Positions 21,768 to 30,362 of a stretch of 64,000 bases of DNA are shown here, in pieces. The DNA comes from CAIQPS01 sp963843455 (GTDB lineage: Bacteria > Actinomycetota > Thermoleophilia > RBG-16-64-13). Every line of letters begins with the position of its first letter. The stretch's first letter is position 1. Where the stretch lies: the NCBI GenBank assembly GCA_963843455.1, contig CAWJKE010000008.1, positions 434,001 through 498,000 on the forward strand, read 5' to 3'. A program made the position numbers and the translations under genes. The notes below the pieces were generated by a model. It was not told where the DNA came from. It saw nothing but the letters and a program-made list of their open reading frames with translations, and did no database searches.

Positions 21768-24695
21768 ATGGGCACTGATCACATCCTCATCGCGGGGGCC
21801 CGGGAGCACAACCTCAAGGACATCTCTCTTTCCCTCCCGCGCGACAAGTTCATAGTCATCACCGGTCTGTCCGGCTCGGGCAAATCGAGCCTCGCCTTCG
21901 ACACCATCTATGCCGAGGGTCAACGCCGCTATGTCGAGAGCCTGTCCGCCTACGCCCGCCAATTCCTGGGGCAGATGAACAAGCCGGATGTCGACTCCAT
22001 CGAGGGGTTGTCGCCGGCCATCTCCATCGACCAGAAGACCACCTCTCGCAATCCGCGCTCCACGGTGGGCACCGTGACCGAGGTCTACGACTACCTACGC
22101 CTCCTGTTCGCCCGCATCGGCCATCCCCACTGTTGGATCTGCGGGCGGCCCATCGAGGGGCAGAGCAAGGAGCAGATCGTCGATCAGGTGATGGGGCTGG
22201 AGCCCGACACCCGCTTCGTCGTCAAGGCCCCGGTCGTCCGCGGGCAGAAGGGGTGGCACAAGGACCTCCTCGAGCACATCCGTCAGGAGGGCTTCACGCG
22301 GGTGGAGATCGACGGGCAGCAGTACACCATGGACGAACAACTGCCCGAGTTGGACAAGAATGTGCGCCACGACATCAGCATCGTGGTGGATCGCTTGGTC
22401 ATGAAGGAAGGCATCCGGCGCCGGCTGTCCGATTCGGTGGAGACCGCCCTCGCCGAGGCGCACGGCCTCCTGATCGTGGATGTGTACGACCAGAACCCGG
22501 TTGCCACCGGGCTGGGGCGCGGCAGCCCCACCAGCCTGCTCTTCTCCGAGAACCTCGCCTGCCCGGAGCACGGGGTGTCGCTGCCCGAGATGGCTCCGCG
22601 CATCTTCTCGTTCAACTCGCCGCACGGCGCCTGCGAGACCTGCAGCGGCCTGGGCTTCAGGCGGGAGATAGACCCGCTGCTCGTCATCGCCGATCCCAGG
22701 CTGTCGGTGAAAGAGGGCGCCATCCTGCCGTGGAGCGGCAGCAGCTCCAAGTACTACGACCAGATCATGAGAGCCATCGCCGAGCGCTACGAGATAGACC
22801 TCTCCAGGCCCTGGGGCGAGCTACCCGAGGAAGTGCGCGATATCTTCCTGTACGGCACCCGGGGGGAGCGTCTTTACGTATCGTATATCAACCGGGCCGG
22901 GCTCAAGCGCAGCTACATGACTACCTTCGAGGGGGTCATCCCCAACCTCGAGCGGCGCTACCGGGAGACCGACTCCGACTACATGCGCGACAAGATCGAG
23001 GAGTTCATGGCCGACCGGCCCTGCCCGGCCTGCCACGGCGCGCGGCTCAAGCCGCCGACGCTTGCGGTGCGCATCGGGGGGCAGAACATCTACGAACTGA
23101 GCACCATGCCGGTCACAAGCACCATGCGCTTTCTGGAGGAGTTGGACCTCGGAGCGCGCGAGCGGCTCATCGGTGGGCGGGTGCTCAAGGAGATCAGAGA
23201 GCGCCTCACGTTTCTCGAGTCCGTGGGGGTGGGCTATCTGAGCCTCAGCCGGAACGCGGGGACCTTATCCGGGGGCGAAGCGCAGCGCATCCGGCTGGCC
23301 ACTCAGATCGGCTCCAGCCTGGTGGGCGTGCTGTACATCCTCGACGAGCCATCCATCGGCCTGCACCAGCGGGACAACCGCAAGCTCATCGAGACGCTCC
23401 TGCGCCTGCGGGACCTTGGGAACACGGTCATCGTGGTGGAGCACGACGAGGAGACCATGCGGTCGGCCGACTACATCGTCGACATGGGGCCGGGAGCGGG
23501 CGAGCACGGGGGAGAAGTGGTGGCCAGAGGGCCGCTCTCCGACATCCTGGCCGAGCCCCGTTCGATCACCGGACAGTTCCTGACCGGCAACCGGCGGATA
23601 GAGGTGCCGGCCGGCCGGCGCACGCGGCGTAGCGAGTTCGTGGTGCGAGGCGCGCGGGAGCACAACCTCAAGGATCTCGACGTAGTGGTGCCCACCGGCA
23701 TGCTGGTGTGCGTCACCGGCGTGTCGGGCTCCGGCAAGTCCACGTTGGTGAACGACATCATCTTCCGGAGTCTGTCCAACCAGGTGAACCGGGTGCCGGT
23801 GCGGCCGGGCGAGCACGATCGCATCGAGGGTATAGAGCAGTTGGACAAGGTGATCAACATCGACCAGTCGCCCATCGGCAGGACGCCGCGGTCGAATCCA
23901 GCCACGTACACCGGCTTGTGGGACCACATCAGGGAGTTGTTCTCGCTGACGCAGGAATCGAAGGTCAGGGGTTACGGTCCCGGGCGCTTCAGCTTCAACG
24001 TCAAGGGCGGCCGTTGCGAAGCCTGCAAAGGCGACGGGACCCTCAAGATCGAGATGCACTTCCTACCCGACGTGTACGTGCCCTGCGAGGTCTGCGGGGG
24101 CAAGCGCTACAACCGGGAGACGTTGGAAGTGCGTTTCAAGGGTAAGAATGTCGCGGAAGTGCTGGATATGAGCGTGGAGGAAGCGGTGGAGTTCTTCGCG
24201 AACCAGCAGAAGATCCGGCGGCGGCTACAGACCCTTCACGACGTGGGCCTGGACTACATCAAACTGGGTCAGCCGTCGACCACCCTCTCGGGCGGCGAGG
24301 CCCAGAGGGTGAAGCTGGCCACCGAGCTGGCCAAGATCGCGACCGGCAATACGCTCTACATCCTGGACGAGCCCACCACAGGCCTTCACTTCGCGGATGT
24401 CGATAAGCTCCTGGAAGTGCTGCAGCGCCTGGTGGACGCGGGGAACACCGTGCTCGTCATCGAGCACAACCTGGACGTCATCAAGTGTGCCGATTGGCTC
24501 ATCGATCTGGGTCCCGAGGGCGGGGACGCCGGGGGAGAGCTGATCGCCGAGGGTACGCCCGAGGAGATCTGCGGCCATCCCGAGAGCGAGACGGGCAAGG
24601 TGCTGCGGCGGGTGCTGCCGCGGTGCGGGCCGGTGAAACGTGTCGACGCGCCGGCGGCCAAGGCTGCGCCGGCGAAACGGAGGACCGCTTCATGA
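21768..24695 (+). CDS. uvrA: Excinuclease ABC subunit A
   Basis: UvrA is the damage-sensing ATPase of nucleotide excision repair. The 975-residue product has two ABC modules: first Walker A GLSGSGKSSLAFDTIYAEGQ and signature LSGGEAQRIRLA, second Walker A GVSGSGKSTLVNDI and signature LSGGEAQRVKLA. Zinc-binding cysteines lie in CWICG, CPACHG and CEACKG...CEVCGGKRYN. The length is typical, with a short Ala/Lys tail. The hflX ATG overlaps its stop (ATGA). Confidence 0.98.
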   Translation: MGTDHILIAGAREHNLKDISLSLPRDKFIVITGLSGSGKSSLAFDTIYAEGQRRYVESLSAYARQFLGQMNKPDVDSIEGLSPAISIDQKTTSRNPRSTVGTVTEVYDYLRLLFARIGHPHCWICGRPIEGQSKEQIVDQVMGLEPDTRFVVKAPVVRGQKGWHKDLLEHIRQEGFTRVEIDGQQYTMDEQLPELDKNVRHDISIVVDRLVMKEGIRRRLSDSVETALAEAHGLLIVDVYDQNPVATGLGRGSPTSLLFSENLACPEHGVSLPEMAPRIFSFNSPHGACETCSGLGFRREIDPLLVIADPRLSVKEGAILPWSGSSSKYYDQIMRAIAERYEIDLSRPWGELPEEVRDIFLYGTRGERLYVSYINRAGLKRSYMTTFEGVIPNLERRYRETDSDYMRDKIEEFMADRPCPACHGARLKPPTLAVRIGGQNIYELSTMPVTSTMRFLEELDLGARERLIGGRVLKEIRERLTFLESVGVGYLSLSRNAGTLSGGEAQRIRLATQIGSSLVGVLYILDEPSIGLHQRDNRKLIETLLRLRDLGNTVIVVEHDEETMRSADYIVDMGPGAGEHGGEVVARGPLSDILAEPRSITGQFLTGNRRIEVPAGRRTRRSEFVVRGAREHNLKDLDVVVPTGMLVCVTGVSGSGKSTLVNDIIFRSLSNQVNRVPVRPGEHDRIEGIEQLDKVINIDQSPIGRTPRSNPATYTGLWDHIRELFSLTQESKVRGYGPGRFSFNVKGGRCEACKGDGTLKIEMHFLPDVYVPCEVCGGKRYNRETLEVRFKGKNVAEVLDMSVEEAVEFFANQQKIRRRLQTLHDVGLDYIKLGQPSTTLSGGEAQRVKLATELAKIATGNTLYILDEPTTGLHFADVDKLLEVLQRLVDAGNTVLVIEHNLDVIKCADWLIDLGPEGGDAGGELIAEGTPEEICGHPESETGKVLRRVLPRCGPVKRVDAPAAKAAPAKRRTAS

Positions 24696-26221
24696 CGAGA
24701 GCGAAAGCCGATAGCGGCGCCGGGACCGCGCCTGCGGAGAAGGAACGGGCGTACCTCATCGCCGTGGATGTGGGCGATGGAGGAGGGTGGACCGCGGAGG
24801 AGTCACTCAGCGAGCTGGCCGCGCTCGTCGAGACGGCCGGAGCCGAGGTGGTGGGGAGTGCCGCCCAGAACCGGGAGTCGGTTCATCCTGTCTGGTACAT
24901 GGGAACCGGCAAAGCCGAGGAGCTGAAGGAGGCCAAGTCTTCCCTCAAGTTCACCATGCTGGTGGCCGACGACGAGCTCTCTCCCAGGCAGATGCGCACG
25001 CTCGAGACGCTGCTGGACATCAAGGTGCTCGACCGCAGCGCCGTGATCCTCGATATCTTTGCCCAACGCGCGCACACCCATGAGGGGCGCATCCAGGTGG
25101 AGTTGGCCCAACTGGAGTACCAGCTACCTCGGTTGACCCGCCTATGGACGCATCTTTCCAGGACGGGGGGCGGCATCGGGACGCGCGGCCCGGGGGAGAC
25201 CCAGCTCGAGACCGACCGCCGGGTCATCCGCCAGCGAATCAAGAAGACCCGGGAGCGGGTGGATGAGGTGCGGCAGCGCCGGGAGACTGCCGCTCGGTCG
25301 CGCGAGCGCCGGCTCCTTCCGACGGTGGCCATCGTCGGTTATACCAACGCGGGCAAATCGACGCTTCTGAACGCGCTGTTCGGTCAGGAGGCCGCAGCCG
25401 CAGAGGACATGCTGTTCGCCACGCTCGACCCGACGACGCGCCGGGTGCGGCTGGGCGAGGGCCAGACGGCCATCGTCAGCGACACGGTGGGCTTCATCCA
25501 CAAGCTGCCGCACCAACTGGTGAACGCGTTCCAGGCGACCCTCGAGGAGGTGACGCGGGCGGACGCGCTGATAGAGGTGGTCGACCTCGCCGACCGGCAC
25601 GCGGCTGAACATAGGCGCACGGTGCAGACAGTGCTGGACGAGCTCGGGGCGGGGCACAAACCGCGGGTGGTGGTGCTCAACAAAGCCGACCGCGTCGATC
25701 CAAAGGAACTGCCGGCAGTGGGAGTTGTCCGGCGGGATGATCTACACGTGCTCAGGGCCTCCGCGCTGACAGGCGCGGGGATCGAGGAGTTGCGTGCCGC
25801 TATTGCCGAGGTGCTAGGCGACCTCTGGAACGAAGTCGACCTGGCCGTCCCGTATACCCAGGGCGAGTTGCTGGCTCGAGTCCGGGAGCGCGGCACCGTG
25901 ACCTTCGACTACCGAGACGAAGACGTGAGGATCACCGGCAAGGTGCCCCCGTCGATAGCCGGGGAACTGCAGACCGTGGCCCGTTCGTGGGCCCGGGCCA
26001 GGAAGATCCGGGACGGCGAATCAGAGAACGATCAAGGGGGAGTTGAGATGAGCGATGAACTGCTGACCGCGGGTAAGATCGCCGAGAAGCTCGGGGTATC
26101 TCCGGCCAAGGTGAGTAAGGCCATCAAGGACAACGCGGTCGAGCCCGACCAGAAGAAGGGCAACTGCGCCTACTTCGGGGCGGAGAAGGTGGCTCAGCTT
26201 GAGGCGCTCCTCAAGAAGTAG
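24692..26221 (+). CDS. hflX: Ribosome-splitting GTPase HflX, running on into a C-terminal HTH module
   Basis: HflX binds the 50S subunit and rescues stalled ribosomes. The 509-residue frame shows the N-terminal HflX domain (WYMGTGKAEEL, FDRSAV-like VLDRSAVILDIFAQRAHT, the linker GTRGPGETQLETDRR) and the G domain (GYTNAGKSTLLNAL, DTVGFI, NKAD). The usual HflX sequence ends near ARAWARARKI-like SWARARKIRD, after which about 12 linker residues lead without a stop into a 57-residue helix-turn-helix module (GKIAEKLGVSPAKVSKAI). Start ATG 24692 overlaps the uvrA stop; the upstream in-frame extension is a uvrA shadow. Confidence 0.92.
   Translation: MTRAKADSGAGTAPAEKERAYLIAVDVGDGGGWTAEESLSELAALVETAGAEVVGSAAQNRESVHPVWYMGTGKAEELKEAKSSLKFTMLVADDELSPRQMRTLETLLDIKVLDRSAVILDIFAQRAHTHEGRIQVELAQLEYQLPRLTRLWTHLSRTGGGIGTRGPGETQLETDRRVIRQRIKKTRERVDEVRQRRETAARSRERRLLPTVAIVGYTNAGKSTLLNALFGQEAAAAEDMLFATLDPTTRRVRLGEGQTAIVSDTVGFIHKLPHQLVNAFQATLEEVTRADALIEVVDLADRHAAEHRRTVQTVLDELGAGHKPRVVVLNKADRVDPKELPAVGVVRRDDLHVLRASALTGAGIEELRAAIAEVLGDLWNEVDLAVPYTQGELLARVRERGTVTFDYRDEDVRITGKVPPSIAGELQTVARSWARARKIRDGESENDQGGVEMSDELLTAGKIAEKLGVSPAKVSKAIKDNAVEPDQKKGNCAYFGAEKVAQLEALLKK
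26048..26221 (+). CDS. Small HTH protein, possible internal start within hflX frame
   Basis: ATG 26048 is preceded by the Shine-Dalgarno AGGGGGAG at about the right distance and starts a 57-residue protein, MSDELLTAGKIAEKLGVSP and so on, ending QLEALLKK. Similar stand-alone small HTH proteins (LLTxxKIAEKLGVSPxKVxKAI) occur in anaerobes, from memory. It may therefore be an independent gene whose upstream neighbour lost its stop codon, or a true fusion domain. Confidence 0.45.
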   Translation: MSDELLTAGKIAEKLGVSPAKVSKAIKDNAVEPDQKKGNCAYFGAEKVAQLEALLKK

Positions 26222-26317
26222 GCGCTGAGCCTCCGAGCGTCCGGTTAGAGGATGAGAGGCCGGCCAGGTCGAATAAAGACGCCACGAAGTTGTGCGGGCC
26301 TGGGAGGAGCTTTGACG

Positions 26318-26581
26318 ATGAGGGTTGGACGCGGGGCTGTTTCACTGGCCATCGGGCTTCTCCTGGGGATATTCTTGAGCGCCTTCGTCTCGATGATTGC
26401 TGAATCGGCTGGTACTCCCGTGCGCAGCGAGTGGCTCGTCCTCATCGTCTTGGTAGTGATGGTCGGTGGATTTCTTCCCACTCATCGTCTTGTCTGGAGA
26501 GAGGCCTCAGGGCGCCGGGCTGCTCACTCCCACGAGGAAGTGGTTTCGGCGAGACACCCGGGGAGCGAGAACGAGGGATAG
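26318..26581 (+). CDS. Small two-helix membrane protein
   Basis: The 87-residue product has two transmembrane helices (AVSLAIGLLLGIFLSAFVSMI and WLVLIVLVVMVGGFL) and a polar, histidine-containing tail. It is not recognised. ATG 26318 follows GGAGGAG by about 8 bases, better than the in-frame ATG at 26252. It lies about 100 bases after hflX. Confidence 0.6.
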   Translation: MRVGRGAVSLAIGLLLGIFLSAFVSMIAESAGTPVRSEWLVLIVLVVMVGGFLPTHRLVWREASGRRAAHSHEEVVSARHPGSENEG

Positions 26582-26622
26582 GGCGTCGCTCAGGTACGCC
26601 GACCACATGAGTCCGGGGGCGG

Positions 26623-26820
26623 TTAGTCCCGTTCTTTGGGCACCTCAGCATCCGCTGGCGCGACTTCAACCTCCAAAGACTCGGGACGGAACGTCAGATG
26701 GCACGCGGGGCAGCACAGACTATGGCTACGCTCCAGCCGCGACCGTGTCTGCTTGATCTGTCTGCCGCAGCCCGGGCAAGTGACGACGATCCTGGTTCCT
26801 CGGCGTATGCGCCACCACAC
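26623..26820 (-). CDS. Small zinc-ribbon protein
   Basis: The 65-residue product starts at GTG 26820 and contains a zinc-ribbon pair, CPGCGRQ and LCCPACHLTF, followed by an acidic tail. It begins 2 bases after the stop of the upstream small membrane protein, with AGAAGGA as a binding site, so the two are one transcript. Nucleic-acid or protein binding is possible; the function is unknown. Confidence 0.65.
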   Translation of the reverse strand: MWWRIRRGTRIVVTCPGCGRQIKQTRSRLERSHSLCCPACHLTFRPESLEVEVAPADAEVPKERD

Positions 26821-26822
26821 TG

Positions 26823-27029
26823 CTAGTCCTTCTCAGGGCCGTGTTGGTCGCCCGGCCGACGGGGCCGTCGCCGGACGTAAAGCCCGGAGAAATCGGCCAC
26901 CTGATCAACCTTCGGATCCCTCCTCGAGGGATCGTCGTCGCAAGCTTTCTGCCGGCGCAGATCCTCTCGAAAACCAAGGGCGACAAAGACGACGGCTATC
27001 ACCGCCGCGATGGCTGTCCACACGAACAA
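26823..27029 (-). CDS. Small N-terminally anchored membrane protein
   Basis: TTG 27029 (or GTG 27023) starts a 68-residue protein with one N-terminal helix (VWTAIAAVIAVVFVALGF) and a charged cytoplasmic tail rich in Arg, Asp and Pro. It is not recognised. A good minus-strand promoter lies at 27096-27123 and the zinc-ribbon gene follows it. Confidence 0.55.
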   Translation of the reverse strand: MFVWTAIAAVIAVVFVALGFREDLRRQKACDDDPSRRDPKVDQVADFSGLYVRRRPRRPGDQHGPEKD

Positions 27030-27095
27030 CTTAATGGCAGCCTTTCCTCGACTGTTCCGACGGACGCGGCTCGGCGTGTTCGCTTGTTCAAATCC

Positions 27096-27123
27096 AGCAT
27101 ACGACTTATCGCTGCTAGCGCAA
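27096..27123 (-). promoter_or_regulatory. Promoter of the small two-gene minus-strand unit
   Basis: On the minus strand TTGCGC (27123-27118) and TATGCT (27101-27096) are spaced by 16 bases, about 65 bases upstream of the start at 27029. Confidence 0.6.
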
Positions 27124-27162
27124 GAGCCATGCCTCGGTAACCGTATCCGGCGTTCGATCCCC

Positions 27163-27171
27163 TGGTAGAGT
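27163..27171 (+). promoter_or_regulatory. Extended -10 element
   Basis: TGG-TAGAGT (27163-27171) lies about 40 bases before TTG 27214, whose Shine-Dalgarno is GGAGGGGAGG. No -35 is evident. Confidence 0.4.
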
Positions 27172-27213
27172 GCAGCGAGGTCGAGAGAACGTGCGCACTG
27201 TGGAGGGGAGGAC

Positions 27214-27552
27214 TTGAAGCTCGAGCTGGAGGACCAGGGCGACGGCTGGTTCTGGGACTCTTCCTCGATGGAAGTCGAGGTGGTATCCGAGGCGTGGGTG
27301 CACTCGCGCCCGTTCTACAGAGTGGTGTTCGCCGAACCGCTCGAGCTTCAAGAGGCCGGACCGCCGACCCCGTCGGGTCCTTGCGCGGCTACGTATCTCG
27401 GCGCTTGGCTCTCGCCTCGCTGGGTGGGACACGAGATTCGCCGCGATGGAGCCGTCGCAGCTCTGCTATGGCTCGTACCAAGGGAGGAGCAGCCGGACGA
27501 GCCCCCCAGGGATGTTCCGCACTCCGCCCGGGTCGCGTGCCGTGAACTCTAG
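27214..27552 (+). CDS. Hypothetical protein
   Basis: TTG 27214 follows an excellent binding site, GGAGGGGAGG, and encodes 112 residues: an acidic N-terminus (KLELEDQGDGWFWDSSSMEV), a segment FYRVVFAEPLELQEAGPP, and WLSPRWVGHEIRRDG. It has no transmembrane helix or signal peptide. I do not recognise it. It is convergent with, and overlaps by 4 bases, the M42 peptidase gene. Confidence 0.6.
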   Translation: MKLELEDQGDGWFWDSSSMEVEVVSEAWVHSRPFYRVVFAEPLELQEAGPPTPSGPCAATYLGAWLSPRWVGHEIRRDGAVAALLWLVPREEQPDEPPRDVPHSARVACREL

Positions 27553-28607
27553 AAGTACTCGTGCGCCCGCTCGATGGCGGCGGCGATGAGTGCGGCTCCG
27601 TTGTCAAGGTCGCGCAGGGAGAGGACCTCCACGGGAGAGTGGATGTAGCGGGCAGGGACCGCGATCACAGTGCAGGGGATGCCCGCCTTGGTGATGTTGA
27701 TCACGCTCGCGTCCGTGTTGCCTCCATCGCCAACGCTGAATTGATGGGGGATGGATTCTTTCTCCGCCGATTCCCGCAGCCACTTGACGACCGGGCGGGG
27801 TGCGATGACCCCGCGGCCTCCGGCGTCGAGAATGGTGATGCTCGGCCCTTTACCGGCGCACACGTGGCACTCGTTCCTGGACACGCCCGGGTGGTCGCCG
27901 GGGATGGTCACGTCGGTGGCGATGGCGACGTCCGGCGAGAGGCCGAAGGCGCTAGTCCGCGCGCCCTTGAGGCCGACCTCCTCTTGCACCGTGCCCACTG
28001 CCTGGATGGTCGCTTTGACCGGGCGCCCCTTGAGCCGCTGCAGCGCCGAGACCAGCATGACCACGCCCGCCCGGTTGTCGAGGGCCTTGCCGGTGACGAA
28101 GTCGTTGCCCAGGCGGGCGAAGCTCCGGTCCAGCGTCATCGTGGATCCGATCTCCACTCCGAGCTCCGCGGCGTTGGCCGCGCTGGTGGCTCCGCAGTCC
28201 ACGAACATGTCCTTGAGCTTTACCATCTTCTTTCGCTCTTCAGCATCCATCAGATGGATGGGACGGGAGCCCACGGCGCCTGTGAGCACCTTGCCATCTC
28301 GGCCGTGGATGACGACTCTCTGCCCCAGGATGATCTGATCCGAGAAGCCGCCTACAGAGACCACCCGCAGAAAGCCGTCGTCGTCGATGTGGGAGACGAC
28401 GAGCCCTATCTCGTCCATGTGGGCCGCAACCATCACGGTCGGGCCCTCGCCGGCGCGGATGCCGATCACATTTCCCATCTTGTCGGTGCGGACTTCGTCG
28501 ACCAGCGGCTCCAGCTCCGTACGGAGCAGAGTGGCCACGTCGTCTTCGTAGCCGGACATGCCGTGCGCGTCGGAGAACATCTGAAGCAGTGCGCCTATTT
28601 CCGTCAT
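27549..28607 (-). CDS. M42-family aminopeptidase
   Basis: M42 peptidases are cytosolic di-metal aminopeptidases that form dodecameric shells. The 352-residue product has the metal ligands in VMVAAHMDEIGLVVSH, KALDNRAGVVML and TVQEEVGLKGA, then AIATDV and YIHSPVEVLSL, all in order. The gene overlaps the upstream acyl-CoA dehydrogenase by 4 bases, so both are co-transcribed on the minus strand. Confidence 0.95.
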   Translation of the reverse strand: MTEIGALLQMFSDAHGMSGYEDDVATLLRTELEPLVDEVRTDKMGNVIGIRAGEGPTVMVAAHMDEIGLVVSHIDDDGFLRVVSVGGFSDQIILGQRVVIHGRDGKVLTGAVGSRPIHLMDAEERKKMVKLKDMFVDCGATSAANAAELGVEIGSTMTLDRSFARLGNDFVTGKALDNRAGVVMLVSALQRLKGRPVKATIQAVGTVQEEVGLKGARTSAFGLSPDVAIATDVTIPGDHPGVSRNECHVCAGKGPSITILDAGGRGVIAPRPVVKWLRESAEKESIPHQFSVGDGGNTDASVINITKAGIPCTVIAVPARYIHSPVEVLSLRDLDNGAALIAAAIERAHEYF

Positions 28608-30247
28608 CGGAAGGCTCCTTCAGCCACCTCGACGCGCAGGGTGTCCATGTCGAGGATCAGTCCGGATTGCGCTGCACCAAAGTCGAAGCCCGAGGAGTCG
28701 AGGACTGACCGAGCCTCGTCGGCGTCCCACTTCCCTATACCGTAGAGGATCTCGTTGGCGAGGACGAACACGGTCTGGGCGGCCAGAGCGGTGTTGACGC
28801 GCGCGCAGGCCTTGAGATACTCGACCCTCTCCGGCGCGACGCCGGCGGTGCGGGCCGCTTTGGTGACGAGGGCAGCGCCGGTCTCGGCCACGGTGGCGAG
28901 GGTGGCAAGGTGGAACATCACGTATTGCTGGCGCGTGGCTTTGACCTTGTGAGCTTCTTCGATCAGACGGTTGACCAGCCGGACCAGCGACGCGAACACG
29001 TCGGCCTTGATGTCGGACTGCTCCGCGTGGACGGCGTCCATGCGAGCAGCGAGAGACTCGTAGAACTCATACTTCGACTGCACCGACGATCGCCAGCGGA
29101 AGGTGCTGATGATGAGTTGCTGTATTTCGCTGGTGCCCTCATAGATGGTGGTTATCTTGGCGTCGCGCTTGATCTTCTCCACGTCGTACTCGCGGATGTA
29201 GCCATAACCGCCCAAAGCCTGGATGGCCGCGTCGGCGCAGGCGTTACCGACCTCGCTGGCAAACAACTTGGCGATGGCGCCCTCCACCTGCAGATCGGTC
29301 TCGTCGGAATCAAGGCGCTCCGCCACTTCCTCGATGTACGCTCGGGCCGCCTCGAGCTTGGCCACGAAAGGCAGGACCAGCTTGTGGGTGTAGCCCTGTT
29401 TCTCAATCAGAGGGGAGCCGAACTGGATCCGCTCCTTCGCATAGGGGATGACCTTCTGAAGGGCGGCAACGCCGGCGCCGAGCCCAAAGCAGGCGACCAT
29501 AAGGCGGGTGTACCCGAATACCTCGTTGGCCTGGGCCAGCCCCTGTCCGGGAACGCCCCCAACGAGATTCTCGATGGGCACGAGGACGTTGTCGAACACC
29601 AGCGGGGCGGTATTGGAGCTACGGATGCCGTGCTTGTCCTCGGCCTTGCCCGGGGTGAACCCCGGCGTCCCCTTCTCGACGATGAAGAACGAAGGCCCTT
29701 CGGGAGTCTGAGCGAGGACAGTGAGGAAATCGGCGTAGCCGCCGTTGGAGATGAACTGCTTGTTTCCGGTGATCCGATAGCCGGTGACCGCCCCATCCTC
29801 GCCGGTGACTCGTACGGCTGTGGTCTTGAAGCTCTGCAGGTTACTCCCCGCCTCCGGCTCGGTGACCGCGTAGGCGACGATGGCTCCTTCTGCCAGCCTG
29901 CCGAGCCATTTCTCCTTCTGCTCGTGAGTGGCGCCGACCAGGATGGGGTCCGCCCCCAGATGGATGGCCAGGAACGCCGTGGCCACTCCCAGACATATCT
30001 TGGCCATCTCCTCCGAGACGGCTGCGATGTCCCGAGCCCCACCACCCATGCCCCCGTACTCTTCGGGGATGAAGAGCAACTGTAGGCCGATCTTGGGCCC
30101 GAGCAACTCCCGGATAGCTTCTTCTGGAAAGATCTCGCATGCGTCCCACTCGCGCAGCTTCGCCGGCGTGAGCAGCCGCTGCCGGATCTGCGCGAGCAGA
30201 TCGAGGACCATTTCGCGCTCTTCGATGGGTAGTCCCGCCGGTGCCAC
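28604..30247 (-). CDS. Acyl-CoA dehydrogenase
   Basis: This flavoprotein oxidises an acyl-CoA to the enoyl-CoA. The product of about 547 residues shows VTEPEAGSN, GNKQFISNGGYAD, QFGSPLIEKQG, ALGGYGYIREYDVE and the active-site segment TTIYEGTSEIQ, whose Glu is the catalytic base in the short/medium-chain subfamily. A C-terminal extension of about 150 residues follows, as in the longer ACAD class. GTG 30247 is preferred because GGGGGG lies just upstream and the sequence before it is not conserved. The electron acceptor (ETF) is not in the window. Confidence 0.93.
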   Translation of the reverse strand: MAPAGLPIEEREMVLDLLAQIRQRLLTPAKLREWDACEIFPEEAIRELLGPKIGLQLLFIPEEYGGMGGGARDIAAVSEEMAKICLGVATAFLAIHLGADPILVGATHEQKEKWLGRLAEGAIVAYAVTEPEAGSNLQSFKTTAVRVTGEDGAVTGYRITGNKQFISNGGYADFLTVLAQTPEGPSFFIVEKGTPGFTPGKAEDKHGIRSSNTAPLVFDNVLVPIENLVGGVPGQGLAQANEVFGYTRLMVACFGLGAGVAALQKVIPYAKERIQFGSPLIEKQGYTHKLVLPFVAKLEAARAYIEEVAERLDSDETDLQVEGAIAKLFASEVGNACADAAIQALGGYGYIREYDVEKIKRDAKITTIYEGTSEIQQLIISTFRWRSSVQSKYEFYESLAARMDAVHAEQSDIKADVFASLVRLVNRLIEEAHKVKATRQQYVMFHLATLATVAETGAALVTKAARTAGVAPERVEYLKACARVNTALAAQTVFVLANEILYGIGKWDADEARSVLDSSGFDFGAAQSGLILDMDTLRVEVAEGAFR

Positions 30248-30286
30248 TCTTAACCCCCCCGTAGGCCGTCCTTCTGTGCAGGCGCG

Positions 30287-30295
30287 ACAGTACCA
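30287..30295 (-). promoter_or_regulatory. Extended -10 of the acyl-CoA dehydrogenase operon
   Basis: TGG-TACTGT on the minus strand (-10 hexamer 30292-30287) would start transcription near 30280, 33 bases before GTG 30247. Confidence 0.45.
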
Positions 30296-30345
30296 CATGG
30301 GGCTACAGCCGGGCATCACGGGGCACCTCCTCATGACGCCTGGGG

Positions 30346-30351
30346 TAAACT
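30346..30351 (+). promoter_or_regulatory. -10 element of uvrC
   Basis: TAAACT ends 11 bases before the uvrC ATG, giving a very short leader. No good -35 is visible. Confidence 0.4.
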
Positions 30352-30362
30352 TTGGGGCAGCC

